Shown one piece after another: positions 22,223 to 31,339 of a stretch of 64,000 nt of DNA. Every line of letters begins with the position of its first letter. The stretch's first letter is position 1. This DNA comes from Clostridia bacterium (GTDB lineage Bacteria; Bacillota; Clostridia; Lachnospirales; Lachnospiraceae), in NCBI GenBank assembly GCA_003249225.1, contig QKJQ01000031.1:51154-115153 (forward strand), given 5' to 3'. The translations under genes and the position numbers were made by a program. A model generated the notes under the pieces. The model made no database searches, was not told the origin of the DNA, and saw only the letters and a list, made by a program, of their open reading frames with translations.

Positions 22223-22663
22223 ATGGATATAAAAGTCAACTCTACACAAAATATAAATCAGACAGAGCAAAAAGCTCCTGTTAAACCAACAGACGATTCA
22301 TTTAAGTTCACACTGATCAGTAATATTGAAGAAGAGGAACTGCAAGCCCGCTTGACTCTTTTGATGGAAGATATCACCCAGCAGGGAAAACGATTAAAAA
22401 AGCACATGGACATACGCGATATGAAACGTTACCGTGAGCTGGTCAAAAATTTCCTGAATGAAGTGGTTTCGCGGTCCCATAAGTTCAATCGCGAGAACTT
22501 TTTAGATCGCCGCGGTCGTCATCGTGTCTATGGGATGATCCGCCTGATCGATAAGAATCTTGATGAACTGGCTGCTGCATTGATTGAAGATGAAAAGGAT
22601 GCTCTTGTCATTCTGTCAAAGATCGATGAAATCCGGGGACTTTTACTCGATCTGTTCACCTGA
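22223..22663 (+). CDS. yaaR: YaaR family protein (DUF327)
   Basis: 146 residues, soluble, highly charged and helical ([20 protein letters not shown] and [18 protein letters not shown] are family-typical). The function is unknown. GGGAGG stands seven bases before ATG 22223. It keeps its usual place directly before holB. Confidence 0.85.
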   Translation: MDIKVNSTQNINQTEQKAPVKPTDDSFKFTLISNIEEEELQARLTLLMEDITQQGKRLKKHMDIRDMKRYRELVKNFLNEVVSRSHKFNRENFLDRRGRHRVYGMIRLIDKNLDELAAALIEDEKDALVILSKIDEIRGLLLDLFT

Positions 22664-22705
22664 TTTTACCGATTCATTATTAATATAATTGAAAGGCATA
22701 CTAAC

Positions 22706-23692
22706 ATGCAGGGTTTCGCTTCCATAGTAGGACATACAACAATTATTGATCATCTTCAGCAGGCAATTCGCCTCAAAAAAGTGTCTCATGCTTACATTTT
22801 CAGCGGAGAGTCCGGTATGGGAAAGCGTACACTGGCAGATGCTTTTGCTGCTTCCCTGCAATGTGAGAAGGAAGGAATCGATGCCTGCGGACATTGTAAA
22901 TCCTGCTTACAAGCTGCCTCGAAGAATCATCCGGACATCCATTTTATCACACATGAAAAAGCAAGTCTTGGGGTTGATGATATAAGGCTTCAGCTAAACA
23001 ATGATATTTATATAAAACCCTACAGCAGTAAATACAAGGTCTATATCATTCCCGATGCCGAAAAGATGACGGAAGCCGCTCAGAATGCACTTTTAAAAAC
23101 GCTGGAGGAGCCGCCAGCTTATGCTGTCATTTTACTGCTGACTACGAACATTGAGGCATTTTTAAGCACAATTCTTTCCAGATGTATTGCGTTAAAATTA
23201 AAACCTCTGGAAAAGACCGAGATAAAGCAATATCTTATGGAAAAAAGTTCATTACCGGATTATCAGGCTTCCATTAGTGCCGAGTTCTCTTTTGGCAATC
23301 TTGGGCGGGCAATCCAGTATGCTACCGGTGAACAGTTTCAGGAAACAAAAGAAGCCTTTCTTCATCTTATGAAATATCTGGATGAGATGGATACGCCGGA
23401 GATAATACATTCCATTCGGATTTTCACCGACAATAAAGATTTGATTGATGATTTTTTTGAATTGCTTCTCTTATGGTTCCGGGATGTCTTGTTATACAAA
23501 GCTGCAAAGGATGTAAACTCACTTCTTTTTGCAAGGGAACTTACAGAGCTTACGCATTATGCAAGCCTTCGAAGCTTTGAGCAGATAGAGAATATTCTTA
23601 CAGCCATCGATAAAGCAAAATTCAGACTTGCAGCGAATGCTAATCCTGAGATTGTAATAGAACTGCTTGTTTTAACTATAAAAGATACTTAA
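22706..23692 (+). CDS. holB: DNA polymerase III delta' subunit
   Basis: 328 residues. AAA+ clamp-loader module with Walker A SGESGMGKRT (about 33-42), four zinc-binding Cys (C54, C61, C64, C67) and the LLKTLEEPP motif (about 131-139). Part of the clamp loader that places the beta clamp, encoded here by dnaN at 53897, on primed DNA. It is directly followed by ricT, as in Bacillus. Confidence 0.94.
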   Translation: MQGFASIVGHTTIIDHLQQAIRLKKVSHAYIFSGESGMGKRTLADAFAASLQCEKEGIDACGHCKSCLQAASKNHPDIHFITHEKASLGVDDIRLQLNNDIYIKPYSSKYKVYIIPDAEKMTEAAQNALLKTLEEPPAYAVILLLTTNIEAFLSTILSRCIALKLKPLEKTEIKQYLMEKSSLPDYQASISAEFSFGNLGRAIQYATGEQFQETKEAFLHLMKYLDEMDTPEIIHSIRIFTDNKDLIDDFFELLLLWFRDVLLYKAAKDVNSLLFARELTELTHYASLRSFEQIENILTAIDKAKFRLAANANPEIVIELLVLTIKDT

Positions 23693-23711
23693 TGCAGAAA
23701 GGATACTATAT

Positions 23712-24611
23712 ATGATAACTATAATCGGAGTGCGGTTCCGCCGTGCCGGAAAGATATATTACTTTGAACCGGCAGGATTTGAAATTCAGCAGGGTGATCA
23801 TGTCATTGTAGAGACTGCCCGGGGTGTAGAATATGGGTCTGTTGTTCTTTCACCAAGAGAAGTTCCTGATGATAAAGTCATTCAGCCATTAAAACCTGTC
23901 ATTCGTCTTGCCACACCGGAAGATGATACCATTGAGCATAAGAACAAAGAAAAGGAAAAAGAAGCCTTCCATATCTGCCAGGAAAAGATAGTAAAGCACG
24001 GTCTGGATATGAAATTACTGGATTGTGAGTATACCTTTGATAATAACAAGGTCTTGTTTTATTTTACCGCAGATGGACGTATTGATTTTCGCGAACTGGT
24101 AAAAGATCTTGCTGCTGTATTCAAGACCAGAATTGAGCTTCGTCAGATTGGTGTCCGCGATGAGACAAAGATTATCGGCGGAGTCGGTATCTGTGGTCGT
24201 CCGCTTTGCTGCTATACACATCTTTCCGAATTTATGCCCGTCTCCATTAAGATGGCGAAGGAGCAGAATCTTTCCTTAAATCCAACCAAGATTTCCGGTG
24301 TCTGCGGCCGTCTTATGTGCTGTCTGAAGCATGAAGAGGAAGCATACGAAGAACTCAACAGCCGCCTTCCGAACATAGGTGATTTTGTTACAACAAATGA
24401 CGGCCTTCGCGGTGAAGTAAGCAGCGTCAGTGTTTTAAAACAGCTAGTTAAGGTTGTCGTTGTTCTTGAGGATGATGTTAAGGAAGTACGTGAATTCAAA
24501 GTGGCTGATCTTCGTTTTAAACCAAAACGAAAAAAAGAGCATATCAGGATCGATAACGAACTCCGTGAACTCGAGAAACTCGAGCACAGTGAAAATAAGC
24601 ACCTGGATTAA
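23712..24611 (+). CDS. ricT: PSP1-domain protein RicT (YaaT)
   Basis: 299 residues. Conserved core GGVGICGRPLCC (about 158-169), KISGVCGRLMCC (about 194-205), and four Cys that bind Fe-S clusters in the RicAFT complex of Bacillus. In that species the complex helps RNase Y in mRNA maturation and affects competence, biofilm and sporulation. Ribosome-binding site AAAGGA before ATG 23712. Confidence 0.93.
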   Translation: MITIIGVRFRRAGKIYYFEPAGFEIQQGDHVIVETARGVEYGSVVLSPREVPDDKVIQPLKPVIRLATPEDDTIEHKNKEKEKEAFHICQEKIVKHGLDMKLLDCEYTFDNNKVLFYFTADGRIDFRELVKDLAAVFKTRIELRQIGVRDETKIIGGVGICGRPLCCYTHLSEFMPVSIKMAKEQNLSLNPTKISGVCGRLMCCLKHEEEAYEELNSRLPNIGDFVTTNDGLRGEVSSVSVLKQLVKVVVVLEDDVKEVREFKVADLRFKPKRKKEHIRIDNELRELEKLEHSENKHLD

Positions 24612-24628
24612 TTTCTGAAAGGACTTTT

Positions 24629-25390
24629 ATGCAAATGGATTCCGATTCACAGGCAATAAATTGTCTTCTTCCTGGTGAGCGATTAGATGATCTGCAGCGA
24701 AACGAACTTTTGATCATTCAAAATCCGGAACGTTTTTGCTTTGGAATGGATGCCGTGCTTTTATCCGGCTTTGCACGGGTAAAACCCGGTGAAAGTGTGC
24801 TTGACCTTGGAACAGGAACAGGTATTGTGCCTATTCTGTTAGAAGCAAAGACCCCCGGAATTCATTTTACCGGTCTGGAGATACAGGAAGAAAGTGCCGA
24901 TATGGCGCGAAGAAGTGTTCTGCTTAATCATCAGCAGGACAAAATAGATATCGTAACAGGTGATATCCGGGAAGCTTCCAAAATCTTTGGAACTTCCTCT
25001 TTTCCTGTTGTCACATCGAACCCTCCTTACATGATCGCGGAGCATGGTCTTCAGAACCCGTCCTATGCAAGAGCGGTTGCAAGACACGAGGTGTTATGTA
25101 CACTTGATGATGTTGTGCGTGAAGCGTCACGAGTGCTTACGCCAGGTGGTCGTTTTTATATGATCCACCGCCCATTTCGGCTTGCGGAGATTGTTCTGGC
25201 CTTATCATCCCATCATCTGGAGCTAAAGAGACTGCGTATGGTCTATCCCTATGTGGATAAAGAACCTACGATGGTGCTGATCGAAGCAATAAAATATGCC
25301 CGACCCAGAGTCACGGTTGATCCGCCTCTCATTATCTGGAATTCACCAAACGAATATACCGATGAAATGAAAAATGATTACGGTTATTAA
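24629..25390 (+). CDS. tRNA1(Val) A37 N6-methyltransferase family (YabB/TrmN6-like)
   Basis: 253 residues. Rossmann-fold SAM site LDLGTGTGIVP (about 57-67) and the amino-methylase motif NPPYM (about 130-134). E. coli TrmN6 methylates A37 of tRNA-Val; this enzyme is of the same family, so tRNA is the likely target. It begins 18 nt after ricT. An ATG six bases further in (24635) could also be the start. Confidence 0.88.
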   Translation: MQMDSDSQAINCLLPGERLDDLQRNELLIIQNPERFCFGMDAVLLSGFARVKPGESVLDLGTGTGIVPILLEAKTPGIHFTGLEIQEESADMARRSVLLNHQQDKIDIVTGDIREASKIFGTSSFPVVTSNPPYMIAEHGLQNPSYARAVARHEVLCTLDDVVREASRVLTPGGRFYMIHRPFRLAEIVLALSSHHLELKRLRMVYPYVDKEPTMVLIEAIKYARPRVTVDPPLIIWNSPNEYTDEMKNDYGY

Positions 25391-25404
25391 AGATTGGAGC
25401 TTTT

Positions 25405-26265
25405 ATGTCCGGAATACTATATCTATGTGCAACACCCATTGGAAATCTTGAGGATATCACTTTACGTGTTCTTAGAACCTTGCAGGAAGTAGATCTGATT
25501 GCAGCAGAAGACACCAGAAACAGTATTAAGCTGTTAAATCATTATAAGATTACGACGCCAATGACAAGTTACCATGAGCACAACAAAATTGAAAAAGGCC
25601 GTCTCCTGATCGAGCGAATGCAAAATGGAGAAAACATAGCTTTAATTACCGATGCCGGTACACCTGCTATTTCCGATCCCGGTGAGGAACTTGTAGCCAT
25701 GGCTTATGAGAATAACATTACCGTTACCTCTTTGCCTGGTGCATGCGCTTGTGTGACTGCACTTACTATTTCGGGCCTTCCGACCAGACGTTTTTTATTC
25801 GAGGCTTTTCTTCCGACCGACAAAAACAAGCGTAAAGTAATCCTTGCCTCTCTGGCAGAAGAAACCAGGACCATGATTCTTTATGAGGCACCGCACCGAC
25901 TTGCAAAAACTCTTCTTGAACTAATGACCGTCTTTGAAGAATCCAGGAGAATCAGCGTTTGTCGTGAACTGACGAAGAAGCACGAAACGGTTTTTTCTAC
26001 AACCATTCGGGAAGCTTATAACTATTACTCTGAACAGGCCGCCCGTGGAGAATGCATTATATTAATTGAAGGGCAGACTTTGTTACAGCAGAAAGAAAAG
26101 GAACAGGATAAGTGGCTCGCTATGCCACTGGAAGAGCATCTGAAAAGTTACATGGATCACGGTATGGATAAAAAGGAAGCCATGAAGGCAGTGGCAGCTG
26201 ACCGGGGCATTTCAAAAAGAGATGTGTACCAGGCAATGTTACAATATGAAAAAGAGCAGCCATAG
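25405..26265 (+). CDS. rsmI: 16S rRNA 2'-O-methyltransferase RsmI
   Basis: 286 residues. N-terminal LYLCATPIGNLEDIT (about 5-19), AEDTR (about 35-39), and SLPGACACVTAL (about 111-122) are hallmarks of this SAM-dependent family. It methylates C1402 of 16S rRNA near the decoding centre. ATG 25405 has TGGAGC 8 bases before it. The C-terminal part contains the family's extra helical tail. Confidence 0.93.
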   Translation: MSGILYLCATPIGNLEDITLRVLRTLQEVDLIAAEDTRNSIKLLNHYKITTPMTSYHEHNKIEKGRLLIERMQNGENIALITDAGTPAISDPGEELVAMAYENNITVTSLPGACACVTALTISGLPTRRFLFEAFLPTDKNKRKVILASLAEETRTMILYEAPHRLAKTLLELMTVFEESRRISVCRELTKKHETVFSTTIREAYNYYSEQAARGECIILIEGQTLLQQKEKEQDKWLAMPLEEHLKSYMDHGMDKKEAMKAVAADRGISKRDVYQAMLQYEKEQP

Positions 26266-26321
26266 TCGAAACTACGCTGCTCAATTCATACTTCTTAGGT
26301 ATAACCGTGCCCTATCGGTTA

Positions 26322-26582
26322 TTACTTTTCTACAATTCCTGCTAATTTCGCAAGTTCCATGATTGTTTTCTTGGAAATTTTCTTTCCATGATAGTCAATC
26401 AACTCTTCTCTTGAACCACTGAAAATATCTGCTGGCTCATATTTTTGAAGAATAATTTTTTCTTCTTCAACGTAGATTTCCAATGGATCTCTTTCTTCAA
26501 CACCAAGTGTTCTTCTGAGTTCAATTGGGAGTGTAATACGGCCAAGTTCGTCGAGCTTTCTAACAATGCCTGTGCTTTTCAT
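26322..26582 (-). CDS. AbrB/SpoVT family transition-state regulator
   Basis: 86 residues. The N-terminal AbrB domain (STGIVRKLDELGRITLPIEL, about 3-22; LGVEERDPLEIYVEE) binds DNA as a dimer. A C-terminal part of about 35 residues probably mediates tetramer formation. AbrB-type regulators repress post-exponential functions. It is at the same place as in Bacillus (after rsmI) but on the other strand. AAAGGGGC before ATG 26582. Confidence 0.9.
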   Translation of the reverse strand: MKSTGIVRKLDELGRITLPIELRRTLGVEERDPLEIYVEEEKIILQKYEPADIFSGSREELIDYHGKKISKKTIMELAKLAGIVEK

Positions 26583-26755
26583 GATGATTGCCCCTTTCTA
26601 TTTTGGTTTTTCGATATCCGAGACTTTATGTTCACATAACGTGTAAATGTGGTAAATCTTCGGATGTTTTGTAAAAATATGCATCCACGTGTAACTTTAA
26701 AATACCATAAATCCTCAAATAAGTCAAGTTTTTTCTCAATATTTCCTGTTTTGCC

Positions 26756-26784
26756 TTGCACAAACTAGGTAAATATGTGATAAT
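26756..26784 (+). promoter_or_regulatory. Promoter of the S1-domain gene
   Basis: TTGCAC (26756-26761), 17 nt, GATAAT (26779-26784), 34 nt before the start codon. Confidence 0.6.
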
Positions 26785-26817
26785 TATTATAATAATATTG
26801 GAAAGGTTGAATATTTT

Positions 26818-27798
26818 ATGTCTACTTCAGAAAACGCAAACAAAAAAGATGATGTTTTACGCACAAACGAATCCGAAATTAAGGAAACCATCCTACCATC
26901 TATGGATGACTACAAGGACCTTATCTCCCAGTCCTTCGCAAAACATGAAGTTGGTTCGATGCTTACTGGTACCGTTATTGGTATATCAGACACCGAAATT
27001 ACACTTGATCTGAGAAGCTATTCAGAGGGTATTATACCGGCACAGGAGATGAGCAACGACCCCCGTTTTTCCTTAAAAGCAGATGTCACCATGGGGGAAG
27101 ATATAACCGCTGTAATCATTGGTGAAACAAGAGACGGAGCCATACTATTATCTAAAAAACAGGCAGAAGATCTGCTCTCCTGGAATGAATTAAAAGAACT
27201 TATGGAGAAAAAAACAGTTGTTACGATAAAACCCGCAGAGGCTGTTAATGGTGGTGTAGTCACCTATCTGAAAGGTATTCGGGCTTTTATTCCTGCGTCT
27301 CAACTCTCAACTTCTTATGTTGAAGATGTATCAGCCTATCTCCACAAAGAACTTGAGGTTCTTGTAATCACTGTAGAAGAGCAAAATAAAAAGCTGGTCC
27401 TGTCAGCGAAGGAACTTCTTCGCGGCAGAGAAGAACAAGATAGAATTCAACGAATAAACCGTTTGATTCCAGGTTCTATTGTAACCGGCACAGTCGATAA
27501 AATCATGCCTTTTGGTGCTTTTATTGCTCTGGGAAATGGCTTATCCGGACTTGTTCATATCTCACAGATTTGTGAAAAAAGAATCAAATCACCGAACGAA
27601 GTTCTAAAAATCGGAGATCTGGTCACCGTCAAATTAATTGCCGTCAAAGATGGTAAGATCAGTCTAAGCATCAAAGCAGTATCAGAAGAAGCCGCTGCAA
27701 CAGCTGAAGATACAATAGAAGAAGCACCAACCGAATACTCCTTTGGGGAATCCGTATCCACAGGCCTCGGTGATTTATTGTCGAAACTTAAAATTTAA
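26818..27798 (+). CDS. S1 RNA-binding-domain protein (bS1-like, three domains)
   Basis: 326 residues. An acidic N-terminal tail of about 40 residues is followed by three S1 domains at about 45-115, 130-195 and 215-285. The last shows the strong pattern GTVDKIMPFGAFIALGNGLS and LVHISQI. It likely binds mRNA on the ribosome or in RNA metabolism like bS1 of Gram-positive bacteria; the acidic C-terminal tail is not conserved in known members. GGAAAGG in front of ATG 26818. Confidence 0.85.
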   Translation: MSTSENANKKDDVLRTNESEIKETILPSMDDYKDLISQSFAKHEVGSMLTGTVIGISDTEITLDLRSYSEGIIPAQEMSNDPRFSLKADVTMGEDITAVIIGETRDGAILLSKKQAEDLLSWNELKELMEKKTVVTIKPAEAVNGGVVTYLKGIRAFIPASQLSTSYVEDVSAYLHKELEVLVITVEEQNKKLVLSAKELLRGREEQDRIQRINRLIPGSIVTGTVDKIMPFGAFIALGNGLSGLVHISQICEKRIKSPNEVLKIGDLVTVKLIAVKDGKISLSIKAVSEEAAATAEDTIEEAPTEYSFGESVSTGLGDLLSKLKI

Positions 27799-27853
27799 AG
27801 GTACCCTAAAGAATACAGCAAAATTGCTGATACAGCTTTTATGCACTTCGACC

Positions 27854-27974
27854 CTTTGATGCATTACCCTAAGATACATTACACTTTGATGCATTGCACT
27901 AAGATACATTACCCTAAGATACTATTACACTTTGTTGCATTACCCTATAATACACTACATTTTGACACATTATA
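27854..27974. repeat. 15 bp tandem array, eight units
   Basis: Eight degenerate 15 bp units (one of 16), with two alternating forms such as CTTTGATGCATTACC and CTAAGATACATTACA. The first unit is preceded by a partial one. It fills the gap between the S1 gene and the next terminator, and has no promoter or structural motif. Confidence 0.85.
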
Positions 27975-28021
27975 CTGCGATAAGGTCTGCACTTATCTGA
28001 CTGTTTTTACAGAAAAATATA

Positions 28022-28092
28022 AAACCTGCATTTCTGACCCCGCGATTCCATTCTGCTTTTTGCAGTTATTTTTCGGGTCAGAATGCAGGTTT
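28022..28092. terminator. Long inverted repeat / terminator between convergent genes
   Basis: Arms of 18-19 bp (28022-28040, 28075-28092) around a loop holding a smaller CTGC/GCAG stem; one mismatch. It separates the S1 gene from the convergent alarmone synthetase gene and probably ends both transcripts. Confidence 0.7.
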
Positions 28093-28101
28093 ATTTAAAC
28101 T

Positions 28102-28989
28102 CTATTTTTTCTTTCTTTTTCCAAATACAAATGCATTTTCCGGGAAAGGTATTTTGTCATTTACGGGAGTAGTTATCTTGTCGTTCGTTGATTTTTTCTC
28201 CTGAATATCTTTTCCAACTTCTTTTGCCACAACATGCTCGGAAGAATCCATAATATCATGTATCGTCGTCAGTACATCAATTACTTCACTGTCTTCATCG
28301 TCTGTTTCATAGCTCTCAAAGGGCATGGTACCAAAACGTTTGATTTCTTCATTAATGGATAACATTTTCTGGTCGAGGAATCCAACGATATCGGCACATT
28401 CTTTCAACTCAGTCTGAATATGCTTTGGTGCGTTACCTTCAAATTTGTAATAAATCTTATGCTCAAGGCTTGCCCAGAAATCCATCGCAATCGTTCGAAT
28501 CTGTATCTCAACTTTAGTTTCAATGGTCTCACTGGAAAGGGCGATGGGTATGGAAGCAATCATATGATAGCTTGTATAACCATTATCTTTCGGGCATTTG
28601 ATATAATCTTTGATCCGAAGGACCTTCACATCCTTCTGTGATGCAATCAGATCTGCAATTCTGTATATGTCGGAAGTAAAGGAGCATATGATTCTAATTC
28701 CAGCAACATCGTTCAGACATTCCATGATCTTCTTCGTGGAAAGTTCTTCGTTATACTTTCTCATCTTTTTAGCAATACTCTGAGGTGTCTTGATTCTTGA
28801 TGTTATATGTTCAATTGGGTTATACTGATGCGCAAGTTTAAATTCATTGTTCCATATTTCAAGTTTCGTATTCAGCTCTTTCAATGCCGCATCATATAGT
28901 AACAATGCACGGCTCCATTCCTCAGCCTCGTCATAAAACATAGGTAATTCCAATACATTCACCCGTCTTTCATAGAATAACATAGCCAT
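28102..28989 (-). CDS. Small alarmone synthetase (RelA/SpoT-domain, RelP/RelQ-like)
   Basis: 295 residues. The (p)ppGpp synthetase domain is visible: AGIRIICSF (about 95-103), YIKCPKDNGYTSYHMI (about 130-145), VEIQIRTIAMDFWASLEHKI (about 160-179). No hydrolase HD, TGS or ACT domain, so it is a stand-alone synthetase that makes ppGpp or pppGpp in stress. It is about 80 residues longer than RelQ because of an acidic/basic C-terminal tail (after about residue 215), which could be regulatory. Confidence 0.88.
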   Translation of the reverse strand: MAMLFYERRVNVLELPMFYDEAEEWSRALLLYDAALKELNTKLEIWNNEFKLAHQYNPIEHITSRIKTPQSIAKKMRKYNEELSTKKIMECLNDVAGIRIICSFTSDIYRIADLIASQKDVKVLRIKDYIKCPKDNGYTSYHMIASIPIALSSETIETKVEIQIRTIAMDFWASLEHKIYYKFEGNAPKHIQTELKECADIVGFLDQKMLSINEEIKRFGTMPFESYETDDEDSEVIDVLTTIHDIMDSSEHVVAKEVGKDIQEKKSTNDKITTPVNDKIPFPENAFVFGKRKKK

Positions 28990-29073
28990 CTTTGTCTATT
29001 TTATCATCAATATATGAACTATGTTTGAATTGATGGAAATTTAATCAAATTTTTATTTTTTCTATTTGGGGGG

Positions 29074-29102
29074 TTGACAATGTTTTCTTCACCGCTTATA
29101 AT
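29074..29102 (+). promoter_or_regulatory. Consensus promoter of the ABC exporter leader
   Basis: TTGACA (29074-29079), exactly 17 nt, TATAAT (29097-29102): perfect sigma-A consensus. It is preceded by an AT-rich stretch. Confidence 0.85.
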
Positions 29103-29161
29103 GCAAATGTATCAGAAAGCGCAGAATTATTCTGTAGATTCAAAGAAAGTGAGGTAATCGC

Positions 29162-29269
29162 ATGTTTAGTAAGAGAAGAATCCAAAATCATACAATCGCA
29201 TTGTTTATGGTGGGAGTCTGCCCTAACGATGGAAAATATTGCGAGAACGCCTCGAATCTTACAAGATAA
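29162..29269 (+). CDS. Leader peptide of the ABC exporter operon, 35 residues
   Basis: 35 codons, reading MFSKRRIQNHTIALF and ending CENASNLTR; basic N-terminus, Cys at 20 and 27. GTGAGG lies seven bases before ATG 29162. It sits behind a perfect promoter, and its stop codon falls in a small hairpin (GATAAG/CTTATC, 29265-29282) just before a terminator. The pattern is that of a regulatory leader peptide whose translation controls readthrough into the transporter genes, like BmrB in front of bmrCD in Bacillus. It could instead be a secreted peptide, but lacks a signal sequence. Confidence 0.6.
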   Translation: MFSKRRIQNHTIALFMVGVCPNDGKYCENASNLTR

Positions 29270-29288
29270 GGAATAGCTTATCCGTGTG

Positions 29289-29319
29289 CCGTGGTGTCTT
29301 GCCACGGTTTATTTTTTTT
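29289..29319 (+). terminator. Terminator/attenuator downstream of the leader peptide
   Basis: Stem CCGTGG/CCACGG (29289-29307) with a long U-rich tract (29308-29319). It lies 20 nt after the leader stop codon and upstream of the transporter genes. A readthrough decision here would set exporter levels. Confidence 0.75.
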
Positions 29320-29562
29320 CTCATGTCTTGTTTCCTGTGATAACAGACATCCGCAAAGTTCCCTTCAGCAAGGAATTTTGACTCCGTGCGCATCGCACAA
29401 CGAACAATTGATTTAATGCTATCTTTGCCTTTTGAAACAGAGGAGATGTTTACTATCTTTGTAATTTCAAGTATGAACTTCTATGCTCAAAAATAATGTG
29501 ATCAAAGTTTCACATTGCAACAAGTGACCTTTCTTAAAGGTCGCGGAAAGGCTTGGTTTTTT
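29320..29562 (+). other. Rest of the leader region before the exporter genes
   Basis: About 240 nt without a gene between the attenuator and ATG 29563. Apart from the inverted repeats at 29495-29542 I see no promoter, so transporter transcription probably depends on readthrough from 29102. Confidence 0.4.
29495..29542 (+). promoter_or_regulatory. Inverted repeat and hairpin before the exporter start
   Basis: AATGTGA-N8-TCACATT (29495-29516) could be an operator. GACCTTT/AAAGGTC (29526-29542) is a perfect hairpin three bases ahead of the ribosome-binding site GGAAAGG and could mask it in mRNA. Confidence 0.45.
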
Positions 29563-31317
29563 ATGAAAAAAATGTATCAGTACATTTCAAAATACTGGTA
29601 TCTTTATGTTATTGCTCTTTTTTGTATGACCGTTCAGGTCGGTCTTGATATGATGACACCTCAGGTAACAAAAAGGATCGTTGATGATGTAATCGGGGAT
29701 GGGAAAATACAGCTTTTATCCGGACTTTTACTAATGATTTTGATTATCGGCGTTGGCAGATGTATCTTTGGTTATGGCAAGGAATTTGCTTTCGACTGGA
29801 TATCATCAAAAATATCAGTAAACATTCGTAGAGATATATACAAACATATTCAATCTTTATCCCTTAACTTTTTTGATAAGACAAATACGGGTGAAATTAT
29901 GTCCCGTGTCAAGGATGATGTGGACAGAATTTGGGAAGCAACTGGTTTTATCAGCATGCTGATCATTGAAGTTGTTATACACACAAGTATGATATTGTTC
30001 TTCATGCTTCGTCTTTCAAAACCACTGACTTTATTACCATTGATCGCTATGCCGTTTTGTGCGGCTCTGGCTATCATTATGGAGCGCAAGCTTGATAAAG
30101 TCTATGAAGATATCAGTGAAGAGAATGCTACCCTGAACACGGTAGCACAGGAAAATCTGGCAGGTGTTCGTACTGTAAAAGCTTTTGCCAGAGAAAAACA
30201 TGAGATCATGAAATTCTTATCTCATAACAAACGTTACTATGAACTAAACATGCAGCAATCACGGGTATTTATTAAATACTACCCATTTTTCCAGGTCGTA
30301 ACTAAGCTTCTTCCCATTCTTGCCGTTATCTTTGGTGGTATTATGGTCGTACGGGAAGAGATAACGCTGGGAACACTGGCCGCATTCACAGAGTACTGCA
30401 CAAATATTGTCTGGCCAATGGAAATGCTTGGCTGGCTGTCCAATGGATTTGCCTCTGCTGTTGCTTCCAGTAAAAAGCTTCGAAAGATCGCTGATGAAAC
30501 GTCAGTCATTAAGGAAGCTGAAGATCCTGTTGTTCTCGATAACATACAAGGGCATCTGACCTTTGAGCATGTCGGATTATCATTTGATAACAAGAACGTT
30601 CTGAAGGATATCAGTTTTGATCTTCCGGCCGGAAAGACACTTGGAATTATGGGTGCTACCGGAAGCGGCAAGACGACAATGCTTCACTTGCTGGAAAGAT
30701 TCTACGATCCGGATCAGGGTACTATCAAACTTGATGGAGTAGACACAAAAGAACTGTCTCTAGGCCAGCTGCGTAAATCAATGGCAGTTGTTATGCAGGA
30801 TGTATTCCTGTTCTCCGATACCATTCAGGCTAATGTAAAACTCGGAAACCGTTTATCCTTAAAGGAAGAGGAAATAGAAGATGCACTTGCCTTTGCAGAA
30901 GCATCGGAATTCGTAAACAAGTTAGATAAGGGAAGTACGACCCTGATTGGTGAACGTGGTGTCGGTCTGTCCGGTGGTCAGAAGCAGCGTCTTAGTATTG
31001 CCAGAGCACTTTCAAAAAAGGCACCGATTCTTATATTCGACGATGCAACATCTGCGCTTGATATGGAAACGGAACATGATGTATGGCAGACACTTCATCA
31101 GTTCAATAATGTAACTAAAATCATAATTGCCCACAGAATTTCAGCCGTGCGCCATGCAGACGAAATCATTTATCTTGATCAGAATTCTATCGTTGAACGT
31201 GGTACACATGAAGAACTTCTTCAAAAAAAGGGCAGATATTACAACACTTACATGGCTCAGTATGGCGATTTCCTTGAAGCTTCTTTAAATCCCCCCGCAG
31301 CAGAGAGCATAGCCTAA
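29563..31317 (+). CDS. Heterodimeric multidrug ABC exporter, degenerate-site subunit (BmrC/LmrC-like)
   Basis: 584 residues. Six membrane helices (about 10-300) precede a nucleotide-binding domain with Walker A GATGSGKTT, signature LSGGQ and Walker B ILIFD followed by Asp instead of the catalytic Glu (ILIFDDATSALD). That substitution marks the degenerate site of heterodimeric exporters such as BmrCD and LmrCD. It pairs with the product at 31340. It would pump drugs or lipid-like compounds outward. Start chosen: ATG 29563 after GGAAAGG, although the spacing is long. Confidence 0.88.
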   Translation: MKKMYQYISKYWYLYVIALFCMTVQVGLDMMTPQVTKRIVDDVIGDGKIQLLSGLLLMILIIGVGRCIFGYGKEFAFDWISSKISVNIRRDIYKHIQSLSLNFFDKTNTGEIMSRVKDDVDRIWEATGFISMLIIEVVIHTSMILFFMLRLSKPLTLLPLIAMPFCAALAIIMERKLDKVYEDISEENATLNTVAQENLAGVRTVKAFAREKHEIMKFLSHNKRYYELNMQQSRVFIKYYPFFQVVTKLLPILAVIFGGIMVVREEITLGTLAAFTEYCTNIVWPMEMLGWLSNGFASAVASSKKLRKIADETSVIKEAEDPVVLDNIQGHLTFEHVGLSFDNKNVLKDISFDLPAGKTLGIMGATGSGKTTMLHLLERFYDPDQGTIKLDGVDTKELSLGQLRKSMAVVMQDVFLFSDTIQANVKLGNRLSLKEEEIEDALAFAEASEFVNKLDKGSTTLIGERGVGLSGGQKQRLSIARALSKKAPILIFDDATSALDMETEHDVWQTLHQFNNVTKIIIAHRISAVRHADEIIYLDQNSIVERGTHEELLQKKGRYYNTYMAQYGDFLEASLNPPAAESIA

Positions 31318-31339
31318 GCCATAGAGAAAGGATACAGAT

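Noticed and set aside
27841..28098. 85-codon ORF with IHYPK-like repeats
   Set aside because: The repeats follow from the 15 bp tandem array (a multiple of three); no ribosome-binding site.
29162..29269. AgrD-like or secreted peptide pheromone
   Set aside because: No agrB-like or processing gene nearby and no signal sequence; position and terminator fit a leader peptide better.
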